Positions 24,740 through 32,864 of a DNA stretch of 64,000 nt are shown piece after piece. Positions within the stretch are counted from its first letter, which is position 1, and each line of letters begins with the position of its first letter. Source of the stretch: Novosphingobium barchaimii LL02 (GTDB taxonomy: Bacteria; Pseudomonadota; Alphaproteobacteria; Sphingomonadales; Sphingomonadaceae). Under the pieces are notes generated by a model. That model ran no database searches. It worked only from the letters and a program-made list of their open reading frames with translations, and was not told the DNA's origin. The translations under genes were made by a program, and so were the position numbers. Where the stretch lies: the NCBI RefSeq assembly GCF_001046635.1, contig NZ_KQ130456.1, positions 158,013 through 222,012 on the forward strand, read 5' to 3'.

Positions 24740-25105
24740 TCAGGCCGGTGTACCGCCGTTTTCGTTTGAAAGACCGCTGATAACGGCGCGGTTGACGGAG
24801 ATCAGTTCGTCGATCGCCTCGCGCCCGGTAATCACCAGCGAAGTGTACTTGTCCACCCACAGGCCCAGCGAGATGATCCCGGCCCGCAGCTCGTCTGGCA
24901 AACCGTTTTCGGGGGACTGGCACAAGTTTCGAAAGATTGTCCATGCCTGCCGGTTGCGGTGAAGCGCGGGGGCCAGCTTCACGCCGGAAAGCCCGGCATC
25001 GCGCGCGGCGATCATCTCGCCGGTGATCTCGCTCATCAGCCGGTATTCCGTGCTGCGCGGCGTGGCGGCGACTTTCTGGGCGCGGACATAGGCATTGACG
25101 GACAT
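24740..25105 (-). CDS. flaF: Flagellin synthesis activator FlaF
   Basis: FlaF is a small cytoplasmic regulator needed for flagellin translation and secretion in Caulobacter and rhizobia, opposing FlbT. The 121-residue protein begins SVNAYVRAQKVAATPRSTEYRL and carries the conserved LHRNRQAWTIFRNLC and LPDELRAGIISLGLWVDKYT segments of the family. The start at 25105 matches the usual FlaF N-terminus; the frame extends upstream but that part is unlike FlaF. It is divergent from motA, with a motif copy facing each. Confidence 0.92.
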   Translation of the reverse strand: MSVNAYVRAQKVAATPRSTEYRLMSEITGEMIAARDAGLSGVKLAPALHRNRQAWTIFRNLCQSPENGLPDELRAGIISLGLWVDKYTSLVITGREAIDELISVNRAVISGLSNENGGTPA

Positions 25106-25167
25106 CGCGGGCAGGCTCCGGCTTCGATGCACCATGGCCGAGAGGGGCACTCGGCCGGGCGCCTTTC

Positions 25168-25177
25168 TCATATAGGA
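25168..25177 (-). promoter_or_regulatory. Flagellar operon motif upstream of flaF
   Basis: Minus-strand TCCTATATGA, 63 nt before the flaF start, in the divergent flaF-motA gap. Confidence 0.45.
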
Positions 25178-25254
25178 CGATCGAAGGCGAACCGGTCGCG
25201 TCTCAAACACCGGCGGCGGAAAATGCGCCCATCGCACCGCATCCCGGCGCAGCG

Positions 25255-25264
25255 TCCTATAACT
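25255..25264 (+). promoter_or_regulatory. Flagellar operon motif upstream of motA
   Basis: Plus-strand TCCTATAACT, 48 nt before the motA start, second copy in the same divergent gap. Confidence 0.5.
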
Positions 25265-25311
25265 AAGCCATAGACCGCGCGCGCGGTCCCCAATTTGCGG
25301 ACTTCCTTTTC

Positions 25312-26196
25312 ATGCTGAACATCGTCGGCCTTGTCGTCATCCTGCTGTGCGTCTTCGGCAGCTTCCTGATGTCGGGCGGCAGCATGACGGTCATCTTCCA
25401 TGCGCTTCCGCATGAGATGATGGCGATCGCCGGCGCCGCGCTGGGCGCCTTCGTCCTCGGCAATTCGATGACGACGCTGAAGAAGAGCTGGGCCGGCGTG
25501 GTGCGCGTGTTCAAGGGCAACCGCTGGAAGGAGGCCGACTTTCGCGACCTTCTGGCCCTGCTCTACACGCTGCTGGCGACGTTCCGCAAAGGCGGCGCCA
25601 ATGCCATCGAACCGCATCTGGACGCGCCTGCCGAAAGCCCGATCTTCTCGCGCTATCCCAGCCTGCTGAAGGACCATGAGCTGATTGAGTTCATCTGCGA
25701 CTACCTGCGCATGATGACCGTCAACTTCGAGGACCCGCACCAGCTGGCCGAGGCCATGGAAGGCGACATGGAGCGCCATCACCACGAGGAAATGGCCCCC
25801 CAGCACGCGATCCAGATGATGGCCGACGGCCTGCCCGCCATCGGCATCGTCGCCGCCGTTCTGGGCGTCATCAAGACCATGAGTTCGATCGACCAGCCCA
25901 CCGAAGTGCTGGGCGCGATGATCGGCGGCGCGCTGGTCGGCACGTTCCTGGGCGTGCTGCTGGCCTACTGCCTGGTCGGCCCGATCGCGCAGAAGCTGCA
26001 GCAGATCATCGACGCCGACTTCAAGCCCTTCCTTATCGTCAAGACCGCGATCATCGGCCATGCGCAGGAGCAGCCCACCGAAGTGGCCATCGAACTGGCC
26101 CGCCGCATGACGCCGTCGACTTACGCGCCCAGCTTCCAGCAGATGGAAGCGGCGCTGGAGGCGGTGAAGGAACAGCTCAATGCCGCTCCGGCCTGA
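25312..26196 (+). CDS. motA: Flagellar stator protein MotA
   Basis: MotA and MotB form the proton-driven stator. The 294-residue MotA begins with a membrane helix (IVGLVVILLCVFGSFLMSGG), has a second near 35-50, the large cytoplasmic loop, and the two C-terminal helices (ADGLPAIGIVAAVLGVIKTM and GGALVGTFLGVLLAYCLVGP) with the conserved proline. Length and layout are standard. It heads a motA-motB-fliL-like operon. Confidence 0.96.
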   Translation: MLNIVGLVVILLCVFGSFLMSGGSMTVIFHALPHEMMAIAGAALGAFVLGNSMTTLKKSWAGVVRVFKGNRWKEADFRDLLALLYTLLATFRKGGANAIEPHLDAPAESPIFSRYPSLLKDHELIEFICDYLRMMTVNFEDPHQLAEAMEGDMERHHHEEMAPQHAIQMMADGLPAIGIVAAVLGVIKTMSSIDQPTEVLGAMIGGALVGTFLGVLLAYCLVGPIAQKLQQIIDADFKPFLIVKTAIIGHAQEQPTEVAIELARRMTPSTYAPSFQQMEAALEAVKEQLNAAPA

Positions 26197-26212
26197 CCCG
26201 GCGCGCTAGGCC

Positions 26213-27079
26213 ATGGCTGGAAAAGACCCCAACAAACGCCCGATCGTAATCCGCAAGGTGAAGAAGGTGGTCGGCGGCGGCCATCACGGCGGTGCGTGGA
26301 AGGTCGCCTATGCGGACTTCGTGACCGCGATGATGGCCTTCTTCATGCTGCTGTGGCTGCTGGCCAACCCCGACGAAGTCCAGCTCAAGGGGCTGGCCGA
26401 ATATTTCACGCCCGAGACCCAGAAGAACAGCCTTTCGACCACGCTGAGCGACCGCCCCGGTGCGCAGCCGGGCGCGGGGGGCCATGGCCGCAACGACCAG
26501 TCCTCCGACAGCGAGGCACGCGGGCAGCCTGCCGCAGAAGCGGGCGCCGAAGGCGTATCGCGCGGGGGCACGGCCGACGTGCCCGAAGCGGCGCTGCGCG
26601 TCATGGCGGAAGAGATGCGGGTGGAACTGGAACCCCCGCTCGATTCCGATCAGGGCAAGCAAAACATCGACGTGCGGCCCAGCCGCGAAGGCATGCGCAT
26701 CCACCTGATCGACAGCCCGCAGCGCTCGATGTTCAAGGGCAGCACCGCGCAGCTCAACGATTTCGCCAAGGCCATGCTGGCCCGTGCGGCTCGCAAGCTG
26801 GCGGGCATCGACGCCCGCATCGCCATCGAAGGCCACACCGATGGCAGCGGCGGCGACAGCGAGGCCAACTGGAACCTTTCGGCCCAGCGCGCCCTTGCCG
26901 CGCGGTCGGCGATGGTGGCGGCCGGACTGCCGGCGGACCACTTCTCCGAAGTCGTCGCCAAGGCGGGCACCGAGCCAGTCTATCCCGAGGCGCCCGACCG
27001 CCCGGAAAATCGCCGCATCACCATCGTCGTCATGGCGCAGGCGGGCGCTTTGCCCCGCGACGCCAGTTTCAAGTTCTGA
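26213..27079 (+). CDS. motB: Flagellar stator protein MotB
   Basis: MotB anchors the stator to peptidoglycan and carries the proton-binding Asp. The 288-residue protein has AWKVAYADFVTAMMAFFMLL with the essential Asp at residue 35, then the plug and linker. The C-terminal OmpA-like domain shows AIEGHTDGSGGDSEANWNLS and GTEPVYPEAPDRPENRRITI. It lies 16 nt downstream of motA. Only one stator pair is visible in this window. Confidence 0.96.
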   Translation: MAGKDPNKRPIVIRKVKKVVGGGHHGGAWKVAYADFVTAMMAFFMLLWLLANPDEVQLKGLAEYFTPETQKNSLSTTLSDRPGAQPGAGGHGRNDQSSDSEARGQPAAEAGAEGVSRGGTADVPEAALRVMAEEMRVELEPPLDSDQGKQNIDVRPSREGMRIHLIDSPQRSMFKGSTAQLNDFAKAMLARAARKLAGIDARIAIEGHTDGSGGDSEANWNLSAQRALAARSAMVAAGLPADHFSEVVAKAGTEPVYPEAPDRPENRRITIVVMAQAGALPRDASFKF

Positions 27080-27083
27080 GGCC

Positions 27084-27533
27084 ATGATAAAACGCATAGG
27101 TATCGGCGTCGTTGCGGTGATCGCGGGGCTTGGCGTCGGCGGGGCCGGGGCATGGGGCGTCTCGCATTATCTACCGCAGTTTGCGGGCGGCGCCGCGCAT
27201 GGCAAGGCCGATACGAAAGTCGAGACTGCGTTCGTGCCGGCTGGCGAGATCCTGGCCCCGCTCGTCTTCGCGGACGGGCGCCTGTCGGGCTACGTCACCT
27301 TCGAATGCCAGCTGGAAGTGCCCAAGGACGCGAGTGACGAGGTCGGCGCGAAACTGCCCCTGCTGCTCAACGCGATCAATTTGCGCACTTACCGCAGCCC
27401 GCTCGCCAGCGGGCCGGACGGGCTGGTCCCCGGGCTTGCCGCGTTTCGCAAGGTGGTGATGGACGCAGCGCTCGAAGTATACGGCAAGGATGTGGTGCGT
27501 TCGGTGGCGGTGACGCGGGCTTCTCCGGCGTAA
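27084..27533 (+). CDS. Second FliL-like protein, linked to motA-motB
   Basis: This 149-residue protein has an N-terminal membrane helix (residues about 4-22) and a periplasmic domain. Its order of segments parallels FliL: FADGRLSGYVTFECQLEV, then KLPLLLNAINLRTY, then GKDVVRSVAVT near the C-terminus. It starts 4 nt after the motB stop. FliL forms rings around the stator, so a FliL-like partner in the stator operon makes functional sense. Sequence identity to the FliL at 10531 is low by eye, so the assignment is by fold and context. Confidence 0.6.
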   Translation: MIKRIGIGVVAVIAGLGVGGAGAWGVSHYLPQFAGGAAHGKADTKVETAFVPAGEILAPLVFADGRLSGYVTFECQLEVPKDASDEVGAKLPLLLNAINLRTYRSPLASGPDGLVPGLAAFRKVVMDAALEVYGKDVVRSVAVTRASPA

Positions 27534-27560
27534 GCGCCAGCGGCTATTTCGCGGCGCGGA

Positions 27561-28091
27561 TCACCCGCGCGCGATCACGGCAGCCGAAGCCAGCAAGGCA
27601 AGGACGCTGGGGTAGAAAGTAAGCGCAAACCCAAAGGCCCGGCCCTTGGCGCCATGCCTGTAGCCCAGCCAGAACAGAAGCCTCCCAACGGCGAAAAGAC
27701 CAGCCAGCGCCGCGATCAGCGCGTTGGAGCGATCGAAACTTGCCGCGACGATCAGGTGGGCGGCGACGGCAAGGCTGGCCTGCTCGAACGTGTTCTGCAG
27801 TATCGCTCCGGCGACCCGAACCTTGTCCGACCCCGGTCCACCGCCGCTGCCGGCAATGTCGCTTTCGGAAAAGAAGCGCAGACGGGCAACATTCGCGACC
27901 CCCGCCGCCAGCCAGGCGACCACCAGCAGATCGGCACGGATGGCGAACTGCAAACGGGAAACGAACGGCACTGCCGCGCCATGATCCATCATCAGGGCAA
28001 CGCCCATTATGCCGATCGTCAGGACGAGCGCGCTGGCCATCGCCCATGCAACACCGCGCTGCTCCTGCCTGAAGTCATGCATCGCCGTCAT
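27561..28091 (-). CDS. MAPEG-family membrane protein
   Basis: The 176-residue protein has four hydrophobic segments and the MAPEG signature region ILQNTFEQASLAVAAHL, followed by RLLFWLGYRHGAKGRAFGFA. The family contains glutathione-dependent membrane enzymes and bacterial homologues of unknown substrate. The start at 28091 (MTAMHD) is chosen for the GGAATGGCGG just upstream; 28082 is an alternative. It is on the opposite strand to motA-motB and upstream of fliP's end. It is probably unrelated to motility and merely lodged in the cluster. Confidence 0.75.
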   Translation of the reverse strand: MTAMHDFRQEQRGVAWAMASALVLTIGIMGVALMMDHGAAVPFVSRLQFAIRADLLVVAWLAAGVANVARLRFFSESDIAGSGGGPGSDKVRVAGAILQNTFEQASLAVAAHLIVAASFDRSNALIAALAGLFAVGRLLFWLGYRHGAKGRAFGFALTFYPSVLALLASAAVIARG

Positions 28092-28185
28092 CCGCCATTC
28101 CCTCATGGTGGGGCCATACAGAATGGACGAAACAGGGCCTTTTGACTACCGCGATGCGAGGACTTCCGAACTGCCCTTCCCCGGC

Positions 28186-28971
28186 TTAGCCCGGTCCGCC
28201 GAAACTCTTCACCAGTGATCCGGCGACCAGCGCCCACCCGTCCACCAGCACGAAAAAGATGATCTTCATCGGCAGCGATATCGTGGCGGGCGGCAGCATC
28301 ATCATGCCCATCGCCATCAGCACGGCGGCCACGGCAAGGTCGATCACCAGGAACGGTAGCAGCAGCAGGAAGCCGATCTCGAAGGCGCGGCGCAGTTCCG
28401 AGATCATGAAGGCCGGCATCAGCGTCGTCATCGGCAGTTCGGCGCGAGTGCGCGGCGTCTTGCCGGACAGGCGCACGAACAGCTTCACGTCGTCCTCGCG
28501 CACCTGCTTGAGCATGAAGGAGTGGAACGGCCTGCTTGCCCGTTCCAGCGCCTGCGTCTCGTTGATGGTACCCGCGTTGTAGGGCTCCATGCCCTGTTTC
28601 CAGGCAGCATCGAAGGTCGGCGCCATGACAAAGAAGCTCAGGAACAGCGCCAGGCTGATCACGATCGGGTTCGGCGGCACGCCCTGCACGCCCAGCCCCG
28701 AACGCAGCAGCGACAGCGCGACGACGATGCGCGTGAACGACGTGATCGTCATCAGGATGCCCGGCGCGAGGCTAAGCACCGTCATGATCATGACGAGCTG
28801 GAGTACGCGGCTCGTCATGCCGCCGCCGCCCGCTCCGCCGCCTGTAAGCGCCGCCGCAGCCTGTGCCAAAGCGGCTTCCGGCAGGGCGAGGAGCAGCGCC
28901 GCCCCGGCAAGCGCGGCGCAGCGCTTCACACTCCGGACCGAGCGGAATGGGCGAGCAAAGGCTTCAGACAT
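28186..28971 (-). CDS. fliP: Flagellar export gate protein FliP
   Basis: FliP forms the core of the export gate with FliQ and FliR. The 261-residue protein has an N-terminal signal (LAGAALLLALPEAALAQ) and the strongly conserved core with MTVLSLAPGILMTITSFTR, LRSGLGVQGVPPNPI and LMPAFMISELRRAFEIGFL. The membrane helices match the family. The start at 28971 overlaps fliO's end by 8 nt. Here fliP is on the minus strand with fliO and a short fliN, away from fliQ-fliR (30710-31757). Confidence 0.96.
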   Translation of the reverse strand: MSEAFARPFRSVRSVKRCAALAGAALLLALPEAALAQAAAALTGGGAGGGGMTSRVLQLVMIMTVLSLAPGILMTITSFTRIVVALSLLRSGLGVQGVPPNPIVISLALFLSFFVMAPTFDAAWKQGMEPYNAGTINETQALERASRPFHSFMLKQVREDDVKLFVRLSGKTPRTRAELPMTTLMPAFMISELRRAFEIGFLLLLPFLVIDLAVAAVLMAMGMMMLPPATISLPMKIIFFVLVDGWALVAGSLVKSFGGPG

Positions 28972-29440
28972 CGGGGGTAATCTCGGTCGTGCGCGCGAAG
29001 CGATGCAGGGCGGCGGCGGCCTTCAGGCCGAACCTGGACGGCGCGGGATCGGGGATGTCGCCTTGTGCGAACCCGACCTCGGGCAGAGCGGGAACCCGCG
29101 AAGCGAAAGTCGCCTCTTCTTGTTTCGGCGCCGCAAGGGCGGGCGCCGCCGGGGCGCGGGCGGTGTCCAGCACCACCACGCCTTCCGGGCCGATCATCAG
29201 GCTGAACTCGGTATCGTCGCGGCGCAGCAGGACGACCGAGCGGCGTTGGTCTATCGACAGCCTTTCGACCACCTTGAGACGACGCTCAGGTCCAGCATTA
29301 CCAAACTTTTCCAGCCACTTGCCAAGACCCTTGCCATCCACCGTCAGGTCGAAACGGCGCACCGCCCACAGCGCGCCCCAAAGCGCGCCGAGAACGACGC
29401 TGAGTGCGCCCAGCGTGCGCAAAAGCTGCCATGCATCCAC
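28964..29440 (-). CDS. fliO: Flagellar export assembly protein FliO
   Basis: FliO is a small bitopic membrane protein that assists FliP ring assembly. The 158-residue protein has a membrane helix at about 7-27 and then the conserved-looking cytoplasmic SH3-like segment LKVVERLSIDQRRSVVLLRR. A disordered Ala/Pro tail follows. It sits between fliN-type and fliP genes with 3-nt and overlapping junctions, which supports the call. FliO is poorly conserved, so the evidence is mainly layout. Confidence 0.85.
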   Translation of the reverse strand: MDAWQLLRTLGALSVVLGALWGALWAVRRFDLTVDGKGLGKWLEKFGNAGPERRLKVVERLSIDQRRSVVLLRRDDTEFSLMIGPEGVVVLDTARAPAAPALAAPKQEEATFASRVPALPEVGFAQGDIPDPAPSRFGLKAAAALHRFARTTEITPDV

Positions 29441-29443
29441 GCC

Positions 29444-29677
29444 TCAGCGTTCCCGCTCGACGACATGGGTGATCTCCAGCGACATCGCCTCGCCGTTGAC
29501 GAGGATACGGCCCTCGGCGACGAGGCGGTCGTTGACGTAGACGCGCGTGGGATCGTCCTGCCCGCAGTCGAGCGGGATCATCGCACCGCGGCTCATCTTG
29601 AGCACCTGGCGGATCGGAATGCTCGTCGATCCGAGCACGATCTGCAGGTCGATGGGAATGCCTTCGAGGACGGACAC
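29444..29677 (-). CDS. Short second FliN-type switch protein (single SpoA domain)
   Basis: The 77-residue protein is almost exactly one SpoA domain: LQIVLGSTSIPIRQVLKMSR, DDPTRVYVNDRLVAEGRILV and SLEITHVV. The start is GTG 29677, with AGGAG 7 nt upstream; the open frame upstream runs through the divergent flgC region and is not coding. A longer FliN is encoded at 47253 next to fliF. Two FliN-type proteins could form mixed C-rings, or one could act in export through FliH. Confidence 0.85.
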   Translation of the reverse strand: MSVLEGIPIDLQIVLGSTSIPIRQVLKMSRGAMIPLDCGQDDPTRVYVNDRLVAEGRILVNGEAMSLEITHVVERER

Positions 29678-29699
29678 AGCGCGTCTCCTTTCATGGCGG

Positions 29700-29756
29700 A
29701 TTATAGGAAATAATTTATAGGAGCGATCCGCCACTAGGAAAAAATTGCCTATAAGG
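29700..29756. promoter_or_regulatory. Cluster of three flagellar motif copies between the fliN-type gene and flgC
   Basis: Minus-strand TCCTATAAT (complement of 29700-29708) and TCCTATAAA (complement of 29714-29722) face the fliN-fliO-fliP operon. Plus-strand GCCTATAAGG (29747-29756) faces flgC. It is the densest occurrence of the element in the window. Confidence 0.55.
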
Positions 29757-29809
29757 ATGAGAGGGGTCCCGCCAAGGGTAGGCGGGCATTTGCGGGCAGG
29801 AGCGCGTTC

Positions 29810-30220
29810 GTGGCGGAACTGGGCAATTCGATCGACGTCTCGGCATCGGGGCTGCGGGCGCAGGCGCTGCGCATGCGCGTGATCGCCGAGAACCTCGCCA
29901 ACTCGGATTCCGTTGCTAAGACGCCGGAAGGCGATCCCTATCGGCGCCGCGTTGCCACGTTCGCTGCCGAAGTCGACCGCGCCAGCGGCGCCACGCAAGT
30001 CTCAGTCAAGTCGATCGAGGCGGACAAGAGTGCCTTCGGACGCATCTACCAGCCCGGCAATCCGGCGGCGGACGGGCAAGGCTATGTCGAGCAGCCCAAC
30101 GTCAACCCGTTGATCGAGGCGGCCGACATGAAGGCCGCCCAGCGCTCCTACGAAGCCAACCTCAACGCCATCGAATCCGCGCGCGGCATGACCATGCGCA
30201 CCATCGACCTGCTGAAGTAA
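29810..30220 (+). CDS. flgC: Flagellar proximal rod protein FlgC
   Basis: FlgC is a proximal rod subunit. The 136-residue protein begins with IDVSASGLRAQALRMRVIAE and the motif ENLANSDS (rod/hook family) and ends with the matching C-terminal helix AAQRSYEANLNAIESARGM. The start is GTG 29810, with AGGAG 8 nt upstream. It heads flgC-fliE-fliQ-fliR-flhB, a basal-body and export-gate operon. Its usual partner flgB is at 39069. Confidence 0.94.
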   Translation: MAELGNSIDVSASGLRAQALRMRVIAENLANSDSVAKTPEGDPYRRRVATFAAEVDRASGATQVSVKSIEADKSAFGRIYQPGNPAADGQGYVEQPNVNPLIEAADMKAAQRSYEANLNAIESARGMTMRTIDLLK

Positions 30221-30232
30221 GGATAACCGGCG

Positions 30233-30667
30233 ATGTCGATCGGAGCACTTGACGCAGCATCGGCTTATGGCCGGGCCATGCGCGCCGCCTCGCCGCTTTC
30301 GGGCGGCACGCAGGGGGCCGCAGGATTGGGCGCAGCCAGCCTTGGCGCCGGTTCAGCTACCGGCGGAAGCGCGGGCCTTACCAGCATCGGGCCGGGCCTT
30401 GCGCCCGGGATCGGCGGCCTTGGCGGAACGCTGGGCGCCCAGACCGGCGGCAGCAGCTTTGGCGGCATGATCGAATCCATGGTCTCCGAAACGGCAGGCT
30501 CCCTTCGCAACGCCGAGACCCAGAGCGTGAAGCAGATCGGCGGCAAGGGCGACCTGATCGACGTCGTCACCGCCATCGGCGCGGCGGAAACGGCGCTTGA
30601 TACCGTGGTGGCCGTGCGCGACCGGGTCGTCTCGGCCTATTCCGACATCATGCGGATGCAGATCTAG
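30233..30667 (+). CDS. fliE: Hook-basal body protein FliE
   Basis: FliE links the MS-ring to the rod. The C-terminal part of this 144-residue protein matches the family (SFGGMIESMVSETAGSLRNA, IGAAETALDTVVAVRDRVVS, AYSDIMRMQI). The N-terminal 65 residues are a glycine/alanine-rich extension (GGTQGAAGLGAASLGAGS), longer than usual in FliE. AAGGA lies 8 nt before the ATG. Its place between flgC and fliQ is conserved. Confidence 0.92.
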   Translation: MSIGALDAASAYGRAMRAASPLSGGTQGAAGLGAASLGAGSATGGSAGLTSIGPGLAPGIGGLGGTLGAQTGGSSFGGMIESMVSETAGSLRNAETQSVKQIGGKGDLIDVVTAIGAAETALDTVVAVRDRVVSAYSDIMRMQI

Positions 30668-30685
30668 GGCGATGCTCTCGTCCCG

Positions 30686-30703
30686 CGTCATTGCGAGCGC
30701 AGC
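30686..30703 (+). repeat. Fragment of a sphingomonad-type REP element
   Basis: CGTCATTGCGAGCGCAGC lies in the 42-nt gap between fliE and fliQ. It matches the core of short interspersed repeats that are abundant in sphingomonad and erythrobacter intergenic DNA (recalled, not searched). Only one arm is present, so it is likely a decayed copy. Confidence 0.4.
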
Positions 30704-30709
30704 CAAGCC

Positions 30710-30973
30710 ATGAATCCCGAACAGGCCATCGAACTGGCGCGCGCGGCGCTGATGCTGATGCTGACCATCGCCGGTCCCATGCTGATCGCGGCACTGATCG
30801 TCGGCGTTGTGATCGGTCTGCTTCAGGCGTTGACCCAGGTACAGGAAATGACACTGACCTTCGTGCCCAAGCTGCTGGTGCTGGGCGTGGTCATGCTGAT
30901 CAGCCTGCCGATGATCGGCCATGCGCTGGGCGCCTTCATGGACCGCATCGCCGACGTCATCGTCTCGGGCTGA
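30710..30973 (+). CDS. fliQ: Flagellar export gate protein FliQ
   Basis: FliQ packs around FliP/FliR in the export gate. The 87-residue protein has two membrane helices: LARAALMLMLTIAGPMLIAA with VVIGLLQALTQVQEMTLTFV, then VLGVVMLISLPMIGHALG. The TQVQEMTLTF connecting segment is diagnostic. The next gene, fliR, begins 4 nt after its stop. Length is as expected for the family. Confidence 0.95.
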   Translation: MNPEQAIELARAALMLMLTIAGPMLIAALIVGVVIGLLQALTQVQEMTLTFVPKLLVLGVVMLISLPMIGHALGAFMDRIADVIVSG

Positions 30974-30977
30974 GACC

Positions 30978-31757
30978 GTGGACGCGCTTGATCTGGCCAC
31001 GCTGCTGCGGCTGCCGATCGATACGGCGACCTTCCTGATCCTGTTCTGCCGGGTCGGCGCGGTGCTCATGCTGCTGCCTGCCTTTTCCGAGGAATCGGTG
31101 CCGCCGCAGATCCGGCTGGTGATGGCGCTGGCCTTCACCTTCGGGATGTACGGCATGCTGGAGGGCCGCGTGGCTCCGGCGGTGAAGTCCGACATCTCGC
31201 TGCCGCTGCTGGTGATGGGCGAGGTCATGGTGGGCCTTGCCATCGGCATGGTGGTGCGCATCATGTTCAGCGCCGCCGCCATCGCCGGCGCCATCGCCGC
31301 GCAGCAGGTCGGACTGTCCTCGGCACTGGTCAACGATCCGGCGATGGGCGGCCAGGCCCCTCTGCTCTCCCGCCTGATCGGGCTGGCCGCCGTGGTGGTG
31401 TGCATGGGCACCGGTGTCCATCACCTGTGGATTTCCGCGATCTTCGGCTCCTACGCGACGTTTCCGGTGGGCGGCATGCCCCCGGCGGCGGACTTCGCGC
31501 ACCTCGCCGTCTCGGTGATGGGACAGGCGCTGGCGCTGGGTCTAAGCCTTTGCGCGCCGCTGATCCTCTACGGGATGCTGTTCAACCTTGGGCTGGGGCT
31601 GGCGGCGCGAGTGGCGCCTTCGATCCAGGTGTTCTTCATCTCCCAGCCGCTCAACCTGCTCTTGGGCCTATCGGTGCTGGCGATGTCGATCGGGGCGATG
31701 CTGACCGCCTTTGCCGCCGCGATGGCGACGTTCATGCAGGACGGGTGGAAGCTGTAG
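30978..31757 (+). CDS. fliR: Flagellar export gate protein FliR
   Basis: FliR completes the FliP-FliQ-FliR gate. The 259-residue protein has six hydrophobic segments, the conserved region RVGAVLMLLPAFSEESVPPQ near the N-terminus, GLAIGMVVRIMFSAAAIAGA in the middle and QPLNLLLGLSVLAMSIGAM near the end. The start is GTG 30978, 4 nt after the fliQ stop; an upstream in-frame ATG would lie inside fliQ. It is followed by flhB with a 1-nt gap. Confidence 0.95.
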   Translation: MDALDLATLLRLPIDTATFLILFCRVGAVLMLLPAFSEESVPPQIRLVMALAFTFGMYGMLEGRVAPAVKSDISLPLLVMGEVMVGLAIGMVVRIMFSAAAIAGAIAAQQVGLSSALVNDPAMGGQAPLLSRLIGLAAVVVCMGTGVHHLWISAIFGSYATFPVGGMPPAADFAHLAVSVMGQALALGLSLCAPLILYGMLFNLGLGLAARVAPSIQVFFISQPLNLLLGLSVLAMSIGAMLTAFAAAMATFMQDGWKL

Positions 31758-31758
31758 G

Positions 31759-32832
31759 ATGGCCGACGAAGCCGACAAGGACCAGCGCACGCACGAACCT
31801 ACGGCCAAGAAGCTGGAGGATGCGCGCAAACGCGGCGAAACCGCGATGGCGCCGGAGATGCGCCACGCAACGATGATGGCGGGCGCGCTGGCGGTTACCG
31901 GCTGGCTGGGCCTTTCGGCAATGCAGCGGCTGGGCACCATGCTCAAGCGCCTCTGGGGCAATGCCGATGACTATCCGCTCGACGCGGATGGCGCCCAGAA
32001 CCTTGCCACCGGAGTGGTGTGGCACGCGGCCTTGTCGCTGCTTCCGATCTTCGCGGTATTGCTGGCCACGGCGCTCGCCACCGTGTTCCTGCAGGGCCGC
32101 GCCACCCTGAGCTGGTCGCGGGTGACCCCCAAGTGGTCCAAGCTTTCTCCCGCCAGCGGAGCCCAGCGCCTGTTTGGCACCCGCGCGCTGGTGGAATTCG
32201 CCAAGACCCTGGCCAAGATCAGCGCCATCGGCCTGGTCGTGTGGATGGTGCTGGCGCCGCGTCTCGAAGGCGTGGACGGGCTTGTCGGCCGCGCGCCCGG
32301 CGCGATCGGCGCGGCGGCGGCGGGGCTGGCGTTCGAGGCGCTGCGCGCGGTCGTGCTGCTGGTGGCGGCACTGGCACTGTTCGACTTCATCTACCAGCGC
32401 CGCGCCTTTCTGAAGCGGATGCGCATGACGCTGCAGGAAGTGAAGGACGAGCACAAGCAGGCCGACGGTGATCCCAAGATCAAGGCCAAGATCCGCCAGA
32501 TCCAGATGCAGCGCGCCAGCAGGCGGATGATGTCGGCCGTGCCCGGCGCCAGCGTGATCGTCACCAACCCCACGCACTACGCCGTAGCGCTGAAGTACGA
32601 GCACGGCGTCACCGCCGCGCCTACCGTGGTGGCCAAGGGCGTCGACGCGGTTGCGCTGCGCATCCGCGAAGTAGGCGGCGAGGCGAACGTGCCCATCTTC
32701 GAAAGCCCTCCCCTCGCCCGCGCGCTGTTCGCGGCGGTGGAGATCGACCACCCCATTCCCATCGAACACTACGCCGCCGTGGCCGAGATCATCGGCTATG
32801 TGATGCGTATCGCCCGCGAAAAGGGGCAGTAA
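31759..32832 (+). CDS. flhB: Flagellar export switch protein FlhB
   Basis: FlhB switches export from hook to filament substrates through autocleavage. The 357-residue protein starts with DQRTHEPTAKKLEDARKRGE, has four membrane helices, and a cytoplasmic domain with the self-cleaving NPTH motif (VTNPTHYAVALKYE, about residue 271). The start at 31759 overlaps nothing and follows the fliR stop by one base. It ends the flgC-fliE-fliQ-fliR-flhB operon. Confidence 0.97.
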   Translation: MADEADKDQRTHEPTAKKLEDARKRGETAMAPEMRHATMMAGALAVTGWLGLSAMQRLGTMLKRLWGNADDYPLDADGAQNLATGVVWHAALSLLPIFAVLLATALATVFLQGRATLSWSRVTPKWSKLSPASGAQRLFGTRALVEFAKTLAKISAIGLVVWMVLAPRLEGVDGLVGRAPGAIGAAAAGLAFEALRAVVLLVAALALFDFIYQRRAFLKRMRMTLQEVKDEHKQADGDPKIKAKIRQIQMQRASRRMMSAVPGASVIVTNPTHYAVALKYEHGVTAAPTVVAKGVDAVALRIREVGGEANVPIFESPPLARALFAAVEIDHPIPIEHYAAVAEIIGYVMRIAREKGQ

Positions 32833-32833
32833 C

Positions 32834-32864
32834 AGCGCGGGCGTGCTCCCCAGCCGCCCGCGCT
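32834..32864. terminator. Hairpin between convergent flhB and lipoprotein genes
   Basis: AGCGCGGGCG (32834-32843) and CGCCCGCGCT (32855-32864) form a perfect 10-bp stem with an 11-nt loop, starting right at the flhB stop and reaching the end of the opposing gene. No T-tract follows, so it may slow polymerase or protect ends rather than be a classic terminator. Confidence 0.5.
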
